Assembly: GCA_937891215.1 (NCBI GenBank)
Contig: CALAEU010000205.1
Span: 1-11,439, forward strand
Direction: 5' to 3'
DNA: 11,439 nt
From: an uncultured Clostridia bacterium
Lineage (GTDB): Bacteria > Bacillota_A > Clostridia > Oscillospirales > Acutalibacteraceae
A model generated the notes under the pieces. The model made no database searches and was not told the origin of the DNA. It saw only the letters and a list, made by a program, of their open reading frames with translations. This document shows positions 1 to 8,092 of this stretch, piece by piece; within the stretch, counting starts at the first letter, position 1; each line of letters starts with the position of its first letter. The position numbers and the translations under genes are program-made.

Positions 1-1
1 T

Positions 2-940
2 ATTGCAGAATATTTAAATAAAACTTATCATACAAGTGTAAATAGTAATTTAATCTATTTAACTGTTGGTGCTGCAGCATCACTTACTATTTCTTTTAAT
101 GCTTTAGTAAATCCTGGTGATGAAATAGTAGTTATATCACCTTTCTTTCCTGAATATAAAGTATTTATTGAAAAGTCAGGTGCAAAACTTGTGATTGCAG
201 AAAGTAATCAAGAAACATTTATTCCTGATATTGATGAAATTAAAAAATGTATAAATAAAAACACTAAAGCTTTATTGATAAATTACCCTAATAATCCTAC
301 TGGTGTTATGATTGATGAAGAATCATTAAAAGCTTTATGCAAGCTATTAAAAGAAAAAGAAATAGAATATAATCATCCTATTTATTTAATTTCAGATGAA
401 CCTTATCGAGAATTATTATATAATAATAAACCATATTTGTTTGTAACAAATTACTATGATAATTCACTTGTATGTTATTCATTTAGTAAGTCACTTAGTC
501 TACCTGGAGAACGTATTGGTTATATCTTAGTTAATCCAAGGTGTGTTAACGCAGAAGAAGTGTATTTTGCGGTATGTGGAGCTGGTAGAAGTTTAGGTTT
601 TGTTTGTGCTCCAGCACTATTCCAATATATGATACCTAATTGTTTAGGTTATACATCTGATTTAAGTATATATGAAACAAATAGAGATATTTTATATCAT
701 GAATTATCAAGCATTGGATATGAAGTAGTAAAACCTGATGGTGCATTTTATATGTTCGTAAAGTCACCTGAAGAAGATGCAAACAAATTTTGTGAAACAG
801 CAAAAAAATATGAATTATTGTTAGTGCCAAGTGATGATTTTGGCGTAAAAGGATTTGTAAGAATTTCTTACTGCGTTTCACCTGAACAAATAGAAAATTC
901 ATTACCAGCATTCAAAAAACTTATAGAGGAATATAAATGA
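2..940 (+). CDS. PLP-dependent class I/II aminotransferase, 5'-truncated by window edge; probable aromatic or aspartate aminotransferase
   Basis: The frame is open from base 2 to TGA 938-940, giving 312 visible residues. Family members are about 390 aa, so roughly 80 N-terminal residues lie off the left edge. Visible hallmarks in order are TVGAAASLTISFNALVNPGD (glycine-rich cofactor region), NYPNNPTGV, SDEPYRELLY (Asp and Tyr contacting PLP), YSFSKSLSLPGERIGY with the Schiff-base Lys at codon 488-490 and a phosphate-binding Arg, and FVRISYCV near the C-terminus with the substrate-carboxylate Arg. It is a cytoplasmic fold-type I enzyme. Its stop overlaps the pheA start (ATGA), so it is co-translated with a phenylpyruvate-forming enzyme. 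By context I infer it transaminates phenylpyruvate/hydroxyphenylpyruvate or prephenate, but sequence alone does not exclude an aspartate aminotransferase. Its leucine codons are mostly TTA, whereas the genes downstream favour CTT. The GTG at 191 is an internal codon, not the start. Confidence 0.93.
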   Translation: MAEYLNKTYHTSVNSNLIYLTVGAAASLTISFNALVNPGDEIVVISPFFPEYKVFIEKSGAKLVIAESNQETFIPDIDEIKKCINKNTKALLINYPNNPTGVMIDEESLKALCKLLKEKEIEYNHPIYLISDEPYRELLYNNKPYLFVTNYYDNSLVCYSFSKSLSLPGERIGYILVNPRCVNAEEVYFAVCGAGRSLGFVCAPALFQYMIPNCLGYTSDLSIYETNRDILYHELSSIGYEVVKPDGAFYMFVKSPEEDANKFCETAKKYELLLVPSDDFGVKGFVRISYCVSPEQIENSLPAFKKLIEEYK

Positions 941-2040
941 TGAGTGATAAAAACGAATTACAACAGGCAAGAGAAATTATAAACGAAGTCGACAAGCAGA
1001 TTGCTGCATTATTCGAAAAAAGAATGAATGCCGCAAAGCAAGTTGCCGATTATAAAAAGAAAAACGGACTTCCTGTTGAAGATACAGACCGCGAAAAAGC
1101 ATTAGTAGCAAAAATGCTCCAGTATATTGAAGATGAAGAACTTAAAACTTATTATATAGGTTTTATGAATAACACGATGGAACTTTCAAAAGCATATCAG
1201 AGAAGATTACTTGATGGTATGAAAGTTGCGTTTTCTGGTGTTAAAGGTGCATTTGCTGATATTGCGGTAAAAAGAATTTTCCCATACGCTGAAAGAGTAT
1301 CTTATAAAAACTTCAAAGCGGCGTATAAGGCTGTTGAAAATGGTGAATGTGACTGTGCCGTTCTGCCTATTGAAAACAGTTATGAGGGCGATGTTGGTCA
1401 GGTTATGGATTTAACATATTTTGGTTCTCTTTATATTAACGGGATCTTTGATTTACCAGTAGAGCAAAATCTTTTTGGTACAAAAGATTCTGATATTAAA
1501 GATATAAAATCTGTAATAAGTCATAAACAGGCATTAGGTCAGTGTGCAGAATATATAAATGAACATGGTTTTGAAACTGTTGAAGAAGTTAATACCGCAG
1601 TTGCCGCTAAAAAAATTTTTGAAATGGGTGATAAAACTCAAGCAGTTGTTTGCAGTATTGAAGCGGGTGAAGAGTATGGTCTTAAATTACTCGACAGAAA
1701 AATAAATAAAAACAGTACGAATACAACTCGTTTTGCAGTATTTTCAAGAGTTCAACGCGATGTTTCGCCAATGAGTGACACAAATTTTATCCTCTTGTTT
1801 ACAGTTAAGGATGAGGCAGGTTCACTTGGTAAAGCAATTTCTGTTTTTGGTGAGTCAGGTTATAACTTGAAAACACTTAAAAGCAGACCTTCAAAAGATG
1901 TTATATGGAATTATTACTTCTTTGTTGAAGGTGAAGGTAAACTTACAAAAGAAGCCGAAGATGAACTAATTACATCACTTTCAGATGTGTGTACCAATGT
2001 AAGACTTGTTGGTAAATTCAGTAAAGAAATGAGAATCTGA
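937..2040 (+). CDS. pheA: PheA: chorismate mutase / prephenate dehydratase with C-terminal ACT domain (P-protein)
   Basis: This 367-aa bifunctional cytoplasmic enzyme converts chorismate to prephenate and then phenylpyruvate. Residues 5-90 form an AroQ-type chorismate mutase, with R12, R29, K40, R52 and E53 aligning by spacing to the active-site residues of the E. coli enzyme. Residues 95-270 are prephenate dehydratase, with LPIENS (143-148), SHKQALGQC (195-203) and the catalytic TTRF (263-266). Residues 283-360 are an ACT regulatory domain, with GSL (296-298) and KSRP (315-318). The usual Phe-binding signature in the ACT domain is ESRP, so Glu is replaced by Lys here. The start is ATG 937 overlapping the aminotransferase stop; ATG 940 is an equally possible start, both served by AGAGGA at 925-930. 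Length matches the family (about 360-390). The reaction is certain by homology; the feedback behaviour is not. Confidence 0.96.
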   Translation: MMSDKNELQQAREIINEVDKQIAALFEKRMNAAKQVADYKKKNGLPVEDTDREKALVAKMLQYIEDEELKTYYIGFMNNTMELSKAYQRRLLDGMKVAFSGVKGAFADIAVKRIFPYAERVSYKNFKAAYKAVENGECDCAVLPIENSYEGDVGQVMDLTYFGSLYINGIFDLPVEQNLFGTKDSDIKDIKSVISHKQALGQCAEYINEHGFETVEEVNTAVAAKKIFEMGDKTQAVVCSIEAGEEYGLKLLDRKINKNSTNTTRFAVFSRVQRDVSPMSDTNFILLFTVKDEAGSLGKAISVFGESGYNLKTLKSRPSKDVIWNYYFFVEGEGKLTKEAEDELITSLSDVCTNVRLVGKFSKEMRI

Positions 2041-2047
2041 GAAACTT

Positions 2048-3052
2048 ATGATAATTAATGTTAAAACATCGGGTGGTTGTTATAATATCACTCTTAAAAG
2101 AAATGCACTTAAAGAAGTTAATAAAATTTTAAATATCAAAGGCAAGGCTTTGATTGTAACTGATAGCGGAGTTCCCCACGTATATGTAGAAACAGTGGCA
2201 AAACAGATTGAAAACAGTATTATATATACATTTCCTCAAGGGGAGAAAAGCAAGAATTTTCAAACATATTTAGAACTTTTAAAAACTCTTGCAGATAATA
2301 AATTTGACCGTAAGGACTGTGTTATTGCAGTAGGCGGTGGTGTTACTGGTGATATGGCAGGTTTTACTGCTGCTACCTATATGCGTGGTATTTCATTTTA
2401 CAATATACCTACAACACTTCTTTCTCAGGTTGATTCTTCAATCGGTGGTAAAACTGCGATTGATTTTTCAGGTTACAAAAATTTAGTTGGTGCATTTTAC
2501 CAGCCAAAAGCGGTAATTATTGACCCGAATGTTTTAAAATCATTAGATGAGCGTCAATTTAATAATGGTCTTGCAGAAAGTATTAAAATGGCGGCAACTT
2601 CTGACAGTGATTTATTCCAGCTTTTAGAAAACAATGATGCAAAAGATATTATTGAGGTTGTAATAGAAAAATCACTTCTTATAAAAAAATCAGTAGTTGA
2701 AGAAGATGAAAAAGAAACAGGACTTCGTAAAGTACTCAATTTTGGTCATACTATTGGTCATGCGATTGAAACAGTTACTGGTCTTGATGAACTTTATCAT
2801 GGTGAATGTGTTGCCCTTGGTATGATGTATTTGTCAAGTGGTGAAGCAAAAGAAAAGATAAAAAATCTTCTTATAAAAAATAAACTTCCGACAAGTGCTG
2901 ATTTTGATATACGAAACGTGTTTGAAGCGTTACAACACGATAAAAAGGCGGCGGGTAATGGTGTTAATGCCGTATTTGTAAACAAAATAGGAGAGTTTGA
3001 ATTTAAGTTTTTAGAATATGCAGAAATTTATAATATTCTGAAAGGAGTCTGA
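2048..3052 (+). CDS. aroB: 3-dehydroquinate synthase
   Basis: AroB (334 aa) cyclises DAHP to 3-dehydroquinate, the second shikimate-pathway step, using NAD+ and a divalent metal. Visible signatures are the NAD-binding GGGVTGD (96-102), PTTLLSQVDSSIGGKTAID (121-139), KNLVGAFYQP (144-153), and the three expected metal ligands E177 (LAESIK), H234 (NFGHTIGHA) and H251 (HGE). HDKK near 297-300 matches the conserved C-terminal phosphate/substrate-contact region. It is a little shorter than the typical 350-360 aa but no motif is missing. ATG 2048 lies 7 bases after the pheA stop. Only a weak GAGA precedes it, so its translation probably depends on ribosomes finishing pheA. Confidence 0.97.
   Translation: MIINVKTSGGCYNITLKRNALKEVNKILNIKGKALIVTDSGVPHVYVETVAKQIENSIIYTFPQGEKSKNFQTYLELLKTLADNKFDRKDCVIAVGGGVTGDMAGFTAATYMRGISFYNIPTTLLSQVDSSIGGKTAIDFSGYKNLVGAFYQPKAVIIDPNVLKSLDERQFNNGLAESIKMAATSDSDLFQLLENNDAKDIIEVVIEKSLLIKKSVVEEDEKETGLRKVLNFGHTIGHAIETVTGLDELYHGECVALGMMYLSSGEAKEKIKNLLIKNKLPTSADFDIRNVFEALQHDKKAAGNGVNAVFVNKIGEFEFKFLEYAEIYNILKGV
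3041..3047 (+). promoter_or_regulatory. Strong Shine-Dalgarno of aroC
   Basis: AAAGGAG sits seven bases before ATG 3055 and inside the last codons of aroB. It is the best ribosome binding site in the operon interior and contrasts with the weak sites ahead of aroB and aroE, which look translationally coupled. Confidence 0.8.
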
Positions 3053-3054
3053 AA

Positions 3055-4143
3055 ATGAAAAATACATTAGGTACAAATGTAGCGGTTACTGTGTTTGGCG
3101 AAAGTCATGGTAAAGCAATTGGTGCAGTAATTGATGGTTTACCAGCAGGAATTACGGTTGATGAAGCATTTATTTCACATCAACTTGATTTGAGAAGACC
3201 ATTTGGTAAAATTTCAACTCCTCGTCAGGAAACAGATGAATTCGAAATAGTGAGCGGTGTTTTTAAAAACAGAACAACAGGAACACCGATATGTATTGTA
3301 ATTCCTAACGAAAATACAAGGTCAAAAGATTATAATTATGGCATTGCAAGACCTGGTCACGCAGATTTCACAGCGTTTTCTAAATATAACGGAAGCGAAG
3401 ATTATCGTGGTGGTGGTCACTTCAGTGGCAGAATAACTGCTGGACTCGTTTCTGTGGGTGCAATTGCTATTGATGTATTAAAGAAAAAGGGTATTACACT
3501 TGGCACTCATATAAAAAAATGTGCAGGTGTTGAAGATGCAGATTTTACAGATTATATAACAGAAATAGATGATTTGAATAAAAAGGTTTTTGCTACACTT
3601 GATAACTCAAAAGGCGAAGAGATGATTAAAAATATAGAAAAAGCTGCTGCAGAAAATAATAGTGTAGGCGGAGTTCTTGAAACAGTTGTTGTGGGACTTC
3701 CTGTTGGTGTAGGTGAACCGTGGTTTGATTCTGTTGAAAGTATACTTTCACACGCTCTTTTTGGGATTCCTGCAGTCAAGGGTGTTGAATTCGGTTGTGG
3801 TTTTTCTTGTGCTGATATGCTCGGTAGTGAAATGAATGATGAGTTTTACTTTGATAATGGCACAGTAAAAACTAAAACCAATAACAATGGCGGAATAAAT
3901 GGTGGTATAACTAACGGAATGCCTGTTATATTCAAATGTGCAGTTAAGCCAACACCGACAATTAGTAAAGAGCAAGATACAGTAAATTTTATTACAAATG
4001 AAAATATAAAAACAGAAATTCACGGCAGACACGACCCTTGTATTGTACACAGAGCAAGAGTTGTTGTAGATAGCATAACTGCAATTGCATTATGCGATTT
4101 ACTTTCACAGAAATTTGGTACAGATTGGCTCGGTGAAAAATAA
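3055..4143 (+). CDS. aroC: Chorismate synthase
   Basis: AroC (362 aa) eliminates phosphate from EPSP to give chorismate, the last common step, and needs reduced FMN. It shows the family signatures FGESHGKAIG (14-23, catalytic His18), RPGHAD (99-104), YRGGGHFSGRI (117-127) and GRHDPCIVHRA (324-334). Full length for the family (about 350-390). Its start is well supported by AAAGGAG at 3041-3047, seven bases ahead of ATG 3055, and the gene begins two bases after the aroB stop. No flavin reductase domain is fused, so reduced FMN must be supplied by another enzyme or by the reducing cytoplasm expected of an anaerobe (inference). Confidence 0.97.
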   Translation: MKNTLGTNVAVTVFGESHGKAIGAVIDGLPAGITVDEAFISHQLDLRRPFGKISTPRQETDEFEIVSGVFKNRTTGTPICIVIPNENTRSKDYNYGIARPGHADFTAFSKYNGSEDYRGGGHFSGRITAGLVSVGAIAIDVLKKKGITLGTHIKKCAGVEDADFTDYITEIDDLNKKVFATLDNSKGEEMIKNIEKAAAENNSVGGVLETVVVGLPVGVGEPWFDSVESILSHALFGIPAVKGVEFGCGFSCADMLGSEMNDEFYFDNGTVKTKTNNNGGINGGITNGMPVIFKCAVKPTPTISKEQDTVNFITNENIKTEIHGRHDPCIVHRARVVVDSITAIALCDLLSQKFGTDWLGEK

Positions 4144-5378
4144 TGGAGTATGGTTGTATCGGTAAAAAGTTGGGTCATAGTTTTTCAAAGGAGATACACA
4201 ATGCATTAACCGATTATACCTATGAACTTTGCGAAATACCTGAAGAGAAACTAGATGAATTTATGATGAAAAGTGACTTTAAAGCAATAAATGTTACTAT
4301 TCCTTATAAAGAAAAGGTAATACCGCATCTTGATTTTATTTCAGATGAAGCAAAGACAATTGGTGCAGTAAATACAATAGTAAATAAAAATGGTGTGTTA
4401 TATGGCTATAATACCGATTTTTATGGAATGAAAATGCTTATAGAAAAAGCAACTATTGATATAAAAAATAAAACTGTTGCAATTTTAGGTAGCGGTGGTA
4501 CATCAAAAACTGCAAATGCAGTTGTTAATTTTCTCGGCGCAAAGGTAGTTTATAAAGTATCAAGAAATACAAAAGATGATTTTATTTCTTACGATGAAAT
4601 TTATAACATAAGTGATAATGTAGAGGTTATTATAAATACTACTCCGGTTGGTATGTATCCTGATATTTATAATTCGGCGGTAGATGTTAAACGCTTTAAA
4701 AATCTTTCTGGTGTAGTAGATGCAGTATATAATCCACTCCGTTCAAAAATTGTTTCTGATGCTTTGGCTCTTAAAGTAAAAGCAGTTGGTGGTCTTTATA
4801 TGCTTGTAGCACAAGCCGCTGCGGCAGTAGAGAAATTTATAGATACAGATGTAAGCGTAAAAGAGATTGAACGTGTTTATAATACACTTTTAAAAAACAA
4901 AGAGAATATTGTTTTAATTGGTATGCCATCTTGTGGCAAAACAACAGTGGGAAATGTTCTTGCAGAAAAATTAAATCGCGAGTTCCTTGATAGTGACACT
5001 CTTATAGAAACAACCCAAAATACAACCATCCCCGAAATTTTCAAAACTAAAGGTGAAGAATATTTCAGAAATAAAGAAACAGAAGCTATATTTACACTTA
5101 GTAAAAATAACTCATCAGTTATTTCAACAGGTGGTGGTGTTGTTCTTAATAAGAAGAATATAGATTTATTAAAAGAAAACGGTAAGTTATTCTTTTTAGA
5201 CAGACCATTAGAAATGCTTATAACTACTTCTGACAGACCACTTTCATCTAACAGACAAGATTTGGAAAAGCGTTACAATGAACGATATAATCTTTACAGA
5301 GAATATGCAGATATTGTAATAGATGCAAGTGGTAGTATTGAAGAAGTAGTAAATCAGATATTGAAGGTGACAGTATGA
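4143..5378 (+). CDS. aroEK: Fused shikimate dehydrogenase (AroE) - shikimate kinase (AroK)
   Basis: This 411-aa protein joins two consecutive pathway enzymes in one reading frame. Residues 1-250 are AroE (3-dehydroshikimate to shikimate, NADPH): GHSFSKEIHN (11-20), catalytic K56 in IPYKE, N77 in GAVNT, D92 in YNTD, the Rossmann turn LGSGGTSKTA (115-124), NTTPVGMYP (165-173) and GLYMLVAQA (217-225). Residues 254-411 are shikimate kinase: Walker A GMPSCGKT (260-267), DSD (283-285), EEYFRNKE with R309, STGGG (328-332), the lid Arg in DRPLSS (364-369) and RYNLYREYAD (381-390). Both halves look catalytically intact and close to free-standing lengths, with almost no linker. The Rossmann loop reads GSGGTS rather than the common GAGGAA. 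ATG 4143 overlaps the aroC stop by one base (TAATG). I see no stop or frameshift at the junction near 4890-4910, so I call a genuine fusion. Confidence 0.95.
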   Translation: MEYGCIGKKLGHSFSKEIHNALTDYTYELCEIPEEKLDEFMMKSDFKAINVTIPYKEKVIPHLDFISDEAKTIGAVNTIVNKNGVLYGYNTDFYGMKMLIEKATIDIKNKTVAILGSGGTSKTANAVVNFLGAKVVYKVSRNTKDDFISYDEIYNISDNVEVIINTTPVGMYPDIYNSAVDVKRFKNLSGVVDAVYNPLRSKIVSDALALKVKAVGGLYMLVAQAAAAVEKFIDTDVSVKEIERVYNTLLKNKENIVLIGMPSCGKTTVGNVLAEKLNREFLDSDTLIETTQNTTIPEIFKTKGEEYFRNKETEAIFTLSKNNSSVISTGGGVVLNKKNIDLLKENGKLFFLDRPLEMLITTSDRPLSSNRQDLEKRYNERYNLYREYADIVIDASGSIEEVVNQILKVTV

Positions 5379-5806
5379 AAATTCTTGTAGTGAACGGCCC
5401 TAATATAAATATGTTGGGTATTCGTGAACCTGAAATTTATGGTCGTGAAACATACATAAATTTAGTTGAGAAAGTTGAAAAGTATGCAAAAGAAAACTGG
5501 GTAGAAGTAAAGTGTTTTCAGTCAAACCACGAGGGTGATATTGTTGACGAAATACAGAAAGCATATAAAAACTTTGATGGTATTGTAATCAATCCTGCGG
5601 CGTACACCCACACAAGTATTGCTATTTTAGATGCTTTAAAATCAGTAGGTATTCCGACAGTTGAAGTGCATATTTCAGAAGTTTCAGAACGCGAAAGTTT
5701 CAGACAGATTAGTTTTGTCCGTGAATACGCTTTTAAGACTATTACAGGTCACGGAACTGACGGTTATTTAGAAGCAATAGACGCTTTACTTGAAAGGATG
5801 CGTTAA
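5375..5806 (+). CDS. aroQ: 3-dehydroquinate dehydratase, type II
   Basis: AroQ (143 aa, normal length) dehydrates 3-dehydroquinate to 3-dehydroshikimate as a small dodecamer-forming enzyme. Diagnostic features are NGPNINMLGIREPEIYG (7-23), carrying the flexible-loop R17 and catalytic Y22; QSNHEGDIVDEI (49-60); NPAAYTHTSIA (73-83) with N73 and H79; and EVHISEVSERESFR (97-110) with E97, H99 and R110. The usual HLSN reads HISE here, so the Asn is replaced by Glu while the catalytic residues stay. The ATG at 5375 overlaps the aroE-aroK stop in ATGA, and AAGGTGA at 5364-5370 is the ribosome binding site. Type II identity is clear; a type I (AroD) enzyme has an unrelated fold. Confidence 0.97.
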   Translation: MKILVVNGPNINMLGIREPEIYGRETYINLVEKVEKYAKENWVEVKCFQSNHEGDIVDEIQKAYKNFDGIVINPAAYTHTSIAILDALKSVGIPTVEVHISEVSERESFRQISFVREYAFKTITGHGTDGYLEAIDALLERMR

Positions 5807-7030
5807 ATGGTTGCAAAAATTTATAAAAGCAAAGCAAATGGCGAAATAGTCGCCCGAAGCTCTAAAAGCTATATGCATCGTGCCTTAATTGGTGCCGCAC
5901 TCTCTGATGGTGAAACTGTTATTGAAAATATAGCAGAGTCCGAAGATATTACTGCAACTGTAAAGTGCCTTGAAGAGTTTGGTGCAAAATTTATATTTTC
6001 GGGTAACTCCCTTACAGTAATAGGGCGTTCGCCAAAAGAAAAAGTAAATAAACTTTCGCTTTTCGCAAAAGAAAGTGGTAGTACATTACGATTTTTAATT
6101 CCAGTTTCAATGCTTTTTAGCGAGAATGTTGAATTTACAGGTAGCAAAAGGCTTTTGGAAAGACCACAGACAGTTTATGAAGAAATATTCCCTGGGAAAA
6201 ATTGTTTTATAAACAGAAACAGTAAAAATATTTCTGTCGGCGGTAGTTTAAAAGGTGGTATTTTTGAATGCAGGGGAGATATAAGTAGTCAGTTTCTGAC
6301 AGGTCTTCTCTTTACATTACCACTTTTGAATGAAGATAGCGCAATTCATTTAACTACTGCACTCGAAAGTTCACCTTATATCGATTTGACTTTAGAAATT
6401 CTTAATGAATTTGGTATTGTAGTTGAAAGAACAGATGACAGAACATTCAGAATCAAAGGAAATCAAGAATTTAAGTCTACAAAACTTTATTGCGAAGGTG
6501 ATTGGTCAAATGCAGCATTTTTAGATGCATTTAATTTGATTGGCGGTAATGTAAAAGTTAAAGGTTTAAATGAAAATAGTACCCAAGGAGATAAAATATA
6601 CAGAAAATATTTTGAAGAATTAAAAAGCGGTACGCCTGATTTAGATATTACAGATTGTCCCGATTTAGGACCGATTTTAATGACAATGGCTACACTTTTG
6701 AATGGAGCTACACTAAAAGGTACAAATCGTCTTAAAATCAAAGAAAGTGATCGAGGAGTAGTAATGAAAAAAGAACTTGCTAAATTCTCTGCTGATATTA
6801 CTGTTCTTGAAAATGAAATTATTATAAAAAAATCTGATTTAACTCCACCAAAACAAATTCTTTGTGGGAACAACGACCACAGGATTGCTATGTCACTTGC
6901 AGTAATTTCAAGTGTGTTTGGTGGGGAAATCGAAAATGCAGAATGCGTTAATAAAAGTTACCCGTTATTTTTTAAAGATTGCGAGCAACTTGGTATAAAA
7001 ATCTTTAAAAATGGAAGTGTTTTAAAATGA
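5807..7030 (+). CDS. aroA: 3-phosphoshikimate 1-carboxyvinyltransferase (EPSP synthase)
   Basis: AroA (407 aa, slightly short of the common ~430) transfers enolpyruvyl from PEP to shikimate 3-phosphate. Motifs in order are SSKSYMHRA (18-26, substrate Lys/Ser/Arg), ESGSTLRFL (89-97, equivalent to NAGTAMRPL of E. coli), RPQTVYE (119-125), GDISSQFLTGLL (157-168), EGDWSNAAF (230-238), CPDLGP with catalytic Asp286, RLKIKESDR (308-316, Glu313) and NDHRIAM (356-362). The PEP-site loop differs from E. coli at several positions (ESGST for NAGTA, Phe for the Pro after Arg). I believe this is normal for Clostridia and draw no inhibitor-sensitivity conclusion. The gene begins directly after the aroQ TAA with no spacer; GAAAGGA at 5792-5798 is the ribosome binding site. 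Confidence 0.97.
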   Translation: MVAKIYKSKANGEIVARSSKSYMHRALIGAALSDGETVIENIAESEDITATVKCLEEFGAKFIFSGNSLTVIGRSPKEKVNKLSLFAKESGSTLRFLIPVSMLFSENVEFTGSKRLLERPQTVYEEIFPGKNCFINRNSKNISVGGSLKGGIFECRGDISSQFLTGLLFTLPLLNEDSAIHLTTALESSPYIDLTLEILNEFGIVVERTDDRTFRIKGNQEFKSTKLYCEGDWSNAAFLDAFNLIGGNVKVKGLNENSTQGDKIYRKYFEELKSGTPDLDITDCPDLGPILMTMATLLNGATLKGTNRLKIKESDRGVVMKKELAKFSADITVLENEIIIKKSDLTPPKQILCGNNDHRIAMSLAVISSVFGGEIENAECVNKSYPLFFKDCEQLGIKIFKNGSVLK

Positions 7031-8055
7031 GTATGAATTTCAAAGGAAAATTACCAATTCCGAAAGAAGTAAAAGAAAGATTCCCTTTAACAAAAGAGAT
7101 GACAGAACAAAAAGCAAGAAATGATGAAGAAATCAAAAATATTTTTTCTGGCGAATCAGATAAGTTTTTACTTGTAATAGGTCCTTGTTCTGCAGATTAT
7201 AAAGATGCGGTTTTAGATTATATACACCGTCTTCGTAAAGTTCAGGAAAAGGTACAGGATAAAATATTTATAGTACCAAGAATTTACACAAACAAACCAA
7301 GAACAACAGGCGACGGCTACAAAGGTATGGTTCACCAACCGAATCCTGATAAAGAGCCAGATATGTATGAAGGAATAGTAGCAATTCGTGATATTCATAT
7401 GTCAGCTTTAAAAGAAACAGGTTTTTCTTGTGCAGACGAAATGCTTTATCCTGATAACTATCGTTATCTTTCAGATATTCTTTCTTATGTTGCAATTGGT
7501 GCAAGAAGCGTTGAAAACCAACAACACAGACTTGCAGCAAGTGGTCTTGAAGTTCCTGTTGGTATGAAGAATCCTACAAGTGGCGATTTGTCAATTATGA
7601 TGAATGCAATTACTGCTGCACAGCATAAACACACATTCATTTATCGTGGTTGGGAAGTAACAAGTGACGGTAACCCTTACGCACACGCAATTATGCGTGG
7701 ATTTGTTGATAGAGATGGACATTCGATTTCAAATTATCACTACGAAGATTTGCAGAAATTGAGTGACTTATATGCAGCCTCAGGACTTACTAATCCTTCA
7801 GCTATCATAGATGTAAACCACGCAAATTCAGGTAAAAAATATCTTGAACAAATAAGAATTACAAAAGATGTTCTTTACAGTATGGCACACAACAGTGACA
7901 TTAAAAAACTTGTAAAAGGATTGATGATTGAAAGTTATATTGAAGACGGTGCACAAAAAATCGGTGAAAATGTTTACGGTAAATCAATCACAGACCCTTG
8001 TCTTGGTTGGGAAAAAACTGAAAGACTTATTTACGATATTGCAGAATCATTGTAA
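7027..8055 (+). CDS. aroF: 3-deoxy-7-phosphoheptulonate (DAHP) synthase, AroF/G/H class (type I alpha)
   Basis: This 342-aa enzyme condenses PEP with erythrose 4-phosphate, the first committed step. The metal ligands known for E. coli AroG are all found: C54 (IGPCS), H265 (DVNHANS), E302 (MIES) and D323 (ITDPC). Other signatures are YTNKPRTTGDGYKG (87-100), GARSVENQQHR (158-168), SGLEVPVGMKNPTSGD (172-187) and GKSITDPCLGWEKTERLI (318-335). The N-terminal arm present in the feedback-regulated AroF/G/H enzymes is retained, so regulation by Phe or Tyr is possible, but I cannot tell which from sequence. No chorismate mutase domain is fused. ATG 7027 overlaps the aroA stop (ATGA), with GGAAG at 7013-7017. 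This first-step gene is last in the operon and its stop codon runs into the terminator. The symbol aroF is used for the class; aroG would be equally fair. Confidence 0.96.
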   Translation: MSMNFKGKLPIPKEVKERFPLTKEMTEQKARNDEEIKNIFSGESDKFLLVIGPCSADYKDAVLDYIHRLRKVQEKVQDKIFIVPRIYTNKPRTTGDGYKGMVHQPNPDKEPDMYEGIVAIRDIHMSALKETGFSCADEMLYPDNYRYLSDILSYVAIGARSVENQQHRLAASGLEVPVGMKNPTSGDLSIMMNAITAAQHKHTFIYRGWEVTSDGNPYAHAIMRGFVDRDGHSISNYHYEDLQKLSDLYAASGLTNPSAIIDVNHANSGKKYLEQIRITKDVLYSMAHNSDIKKLVKGLMIESYIEDGAQKIGENVYGKSITDPCLGWEKTERLIYDIAESL

Positions 8056-8092
8056 AAAAACTGACACCCGTAATTTCGGGTGTCAGTTTTTT
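8055..8092. terminator. Bidirectional Rho-independent terminator between convergent operons
   Basis: CTGACACCCG (8061-8070) pairs perfectly with CGGGTGTCAG (8077-8086) around a six-base TAATTT loop. Six A's before (8055-8060) and six T's after (8087-8092) extend the stem and supply a T-tract on either strand. The TAA of the DAHP synthase gene (8053-8055) and the TAA of the phosphoesterase gene on the other strand (8093-8091) both touch the element, so one hairpin ends both transcripts with no spare sequence. Confidence 0.96.

Noticed and set aside
636..911. Antisense 91-aa ORF over the aminotransferase, and similar antisense or shifted ORFs elsewhere (2554-2985, 3552-4050, 5869-6147, 6487-6873, 7213-7540, 8737-8985, 9706-9930, 11030-11218)
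   Set aside because: All lie within clearly conserved genes on the other strand, lack ribosome binding evidence and give no recognisable protein.
191..940. GTG at 191 as the start of a 249-aa protein
   Set aside because: The frame is open to the left edge and encodes conserved aminotransferase sequence upstream of 191, so the gene begins outside the window.
7027..8055. Possibility of a KDO8P synthase or AroQ-fused DAHP synthase
   Set aside because: The KPRTT, GARSVENQQHR and ITDPCLGW motifs and the N-terminal arm fit the AroF/G/H class, and no mutase domain is present.
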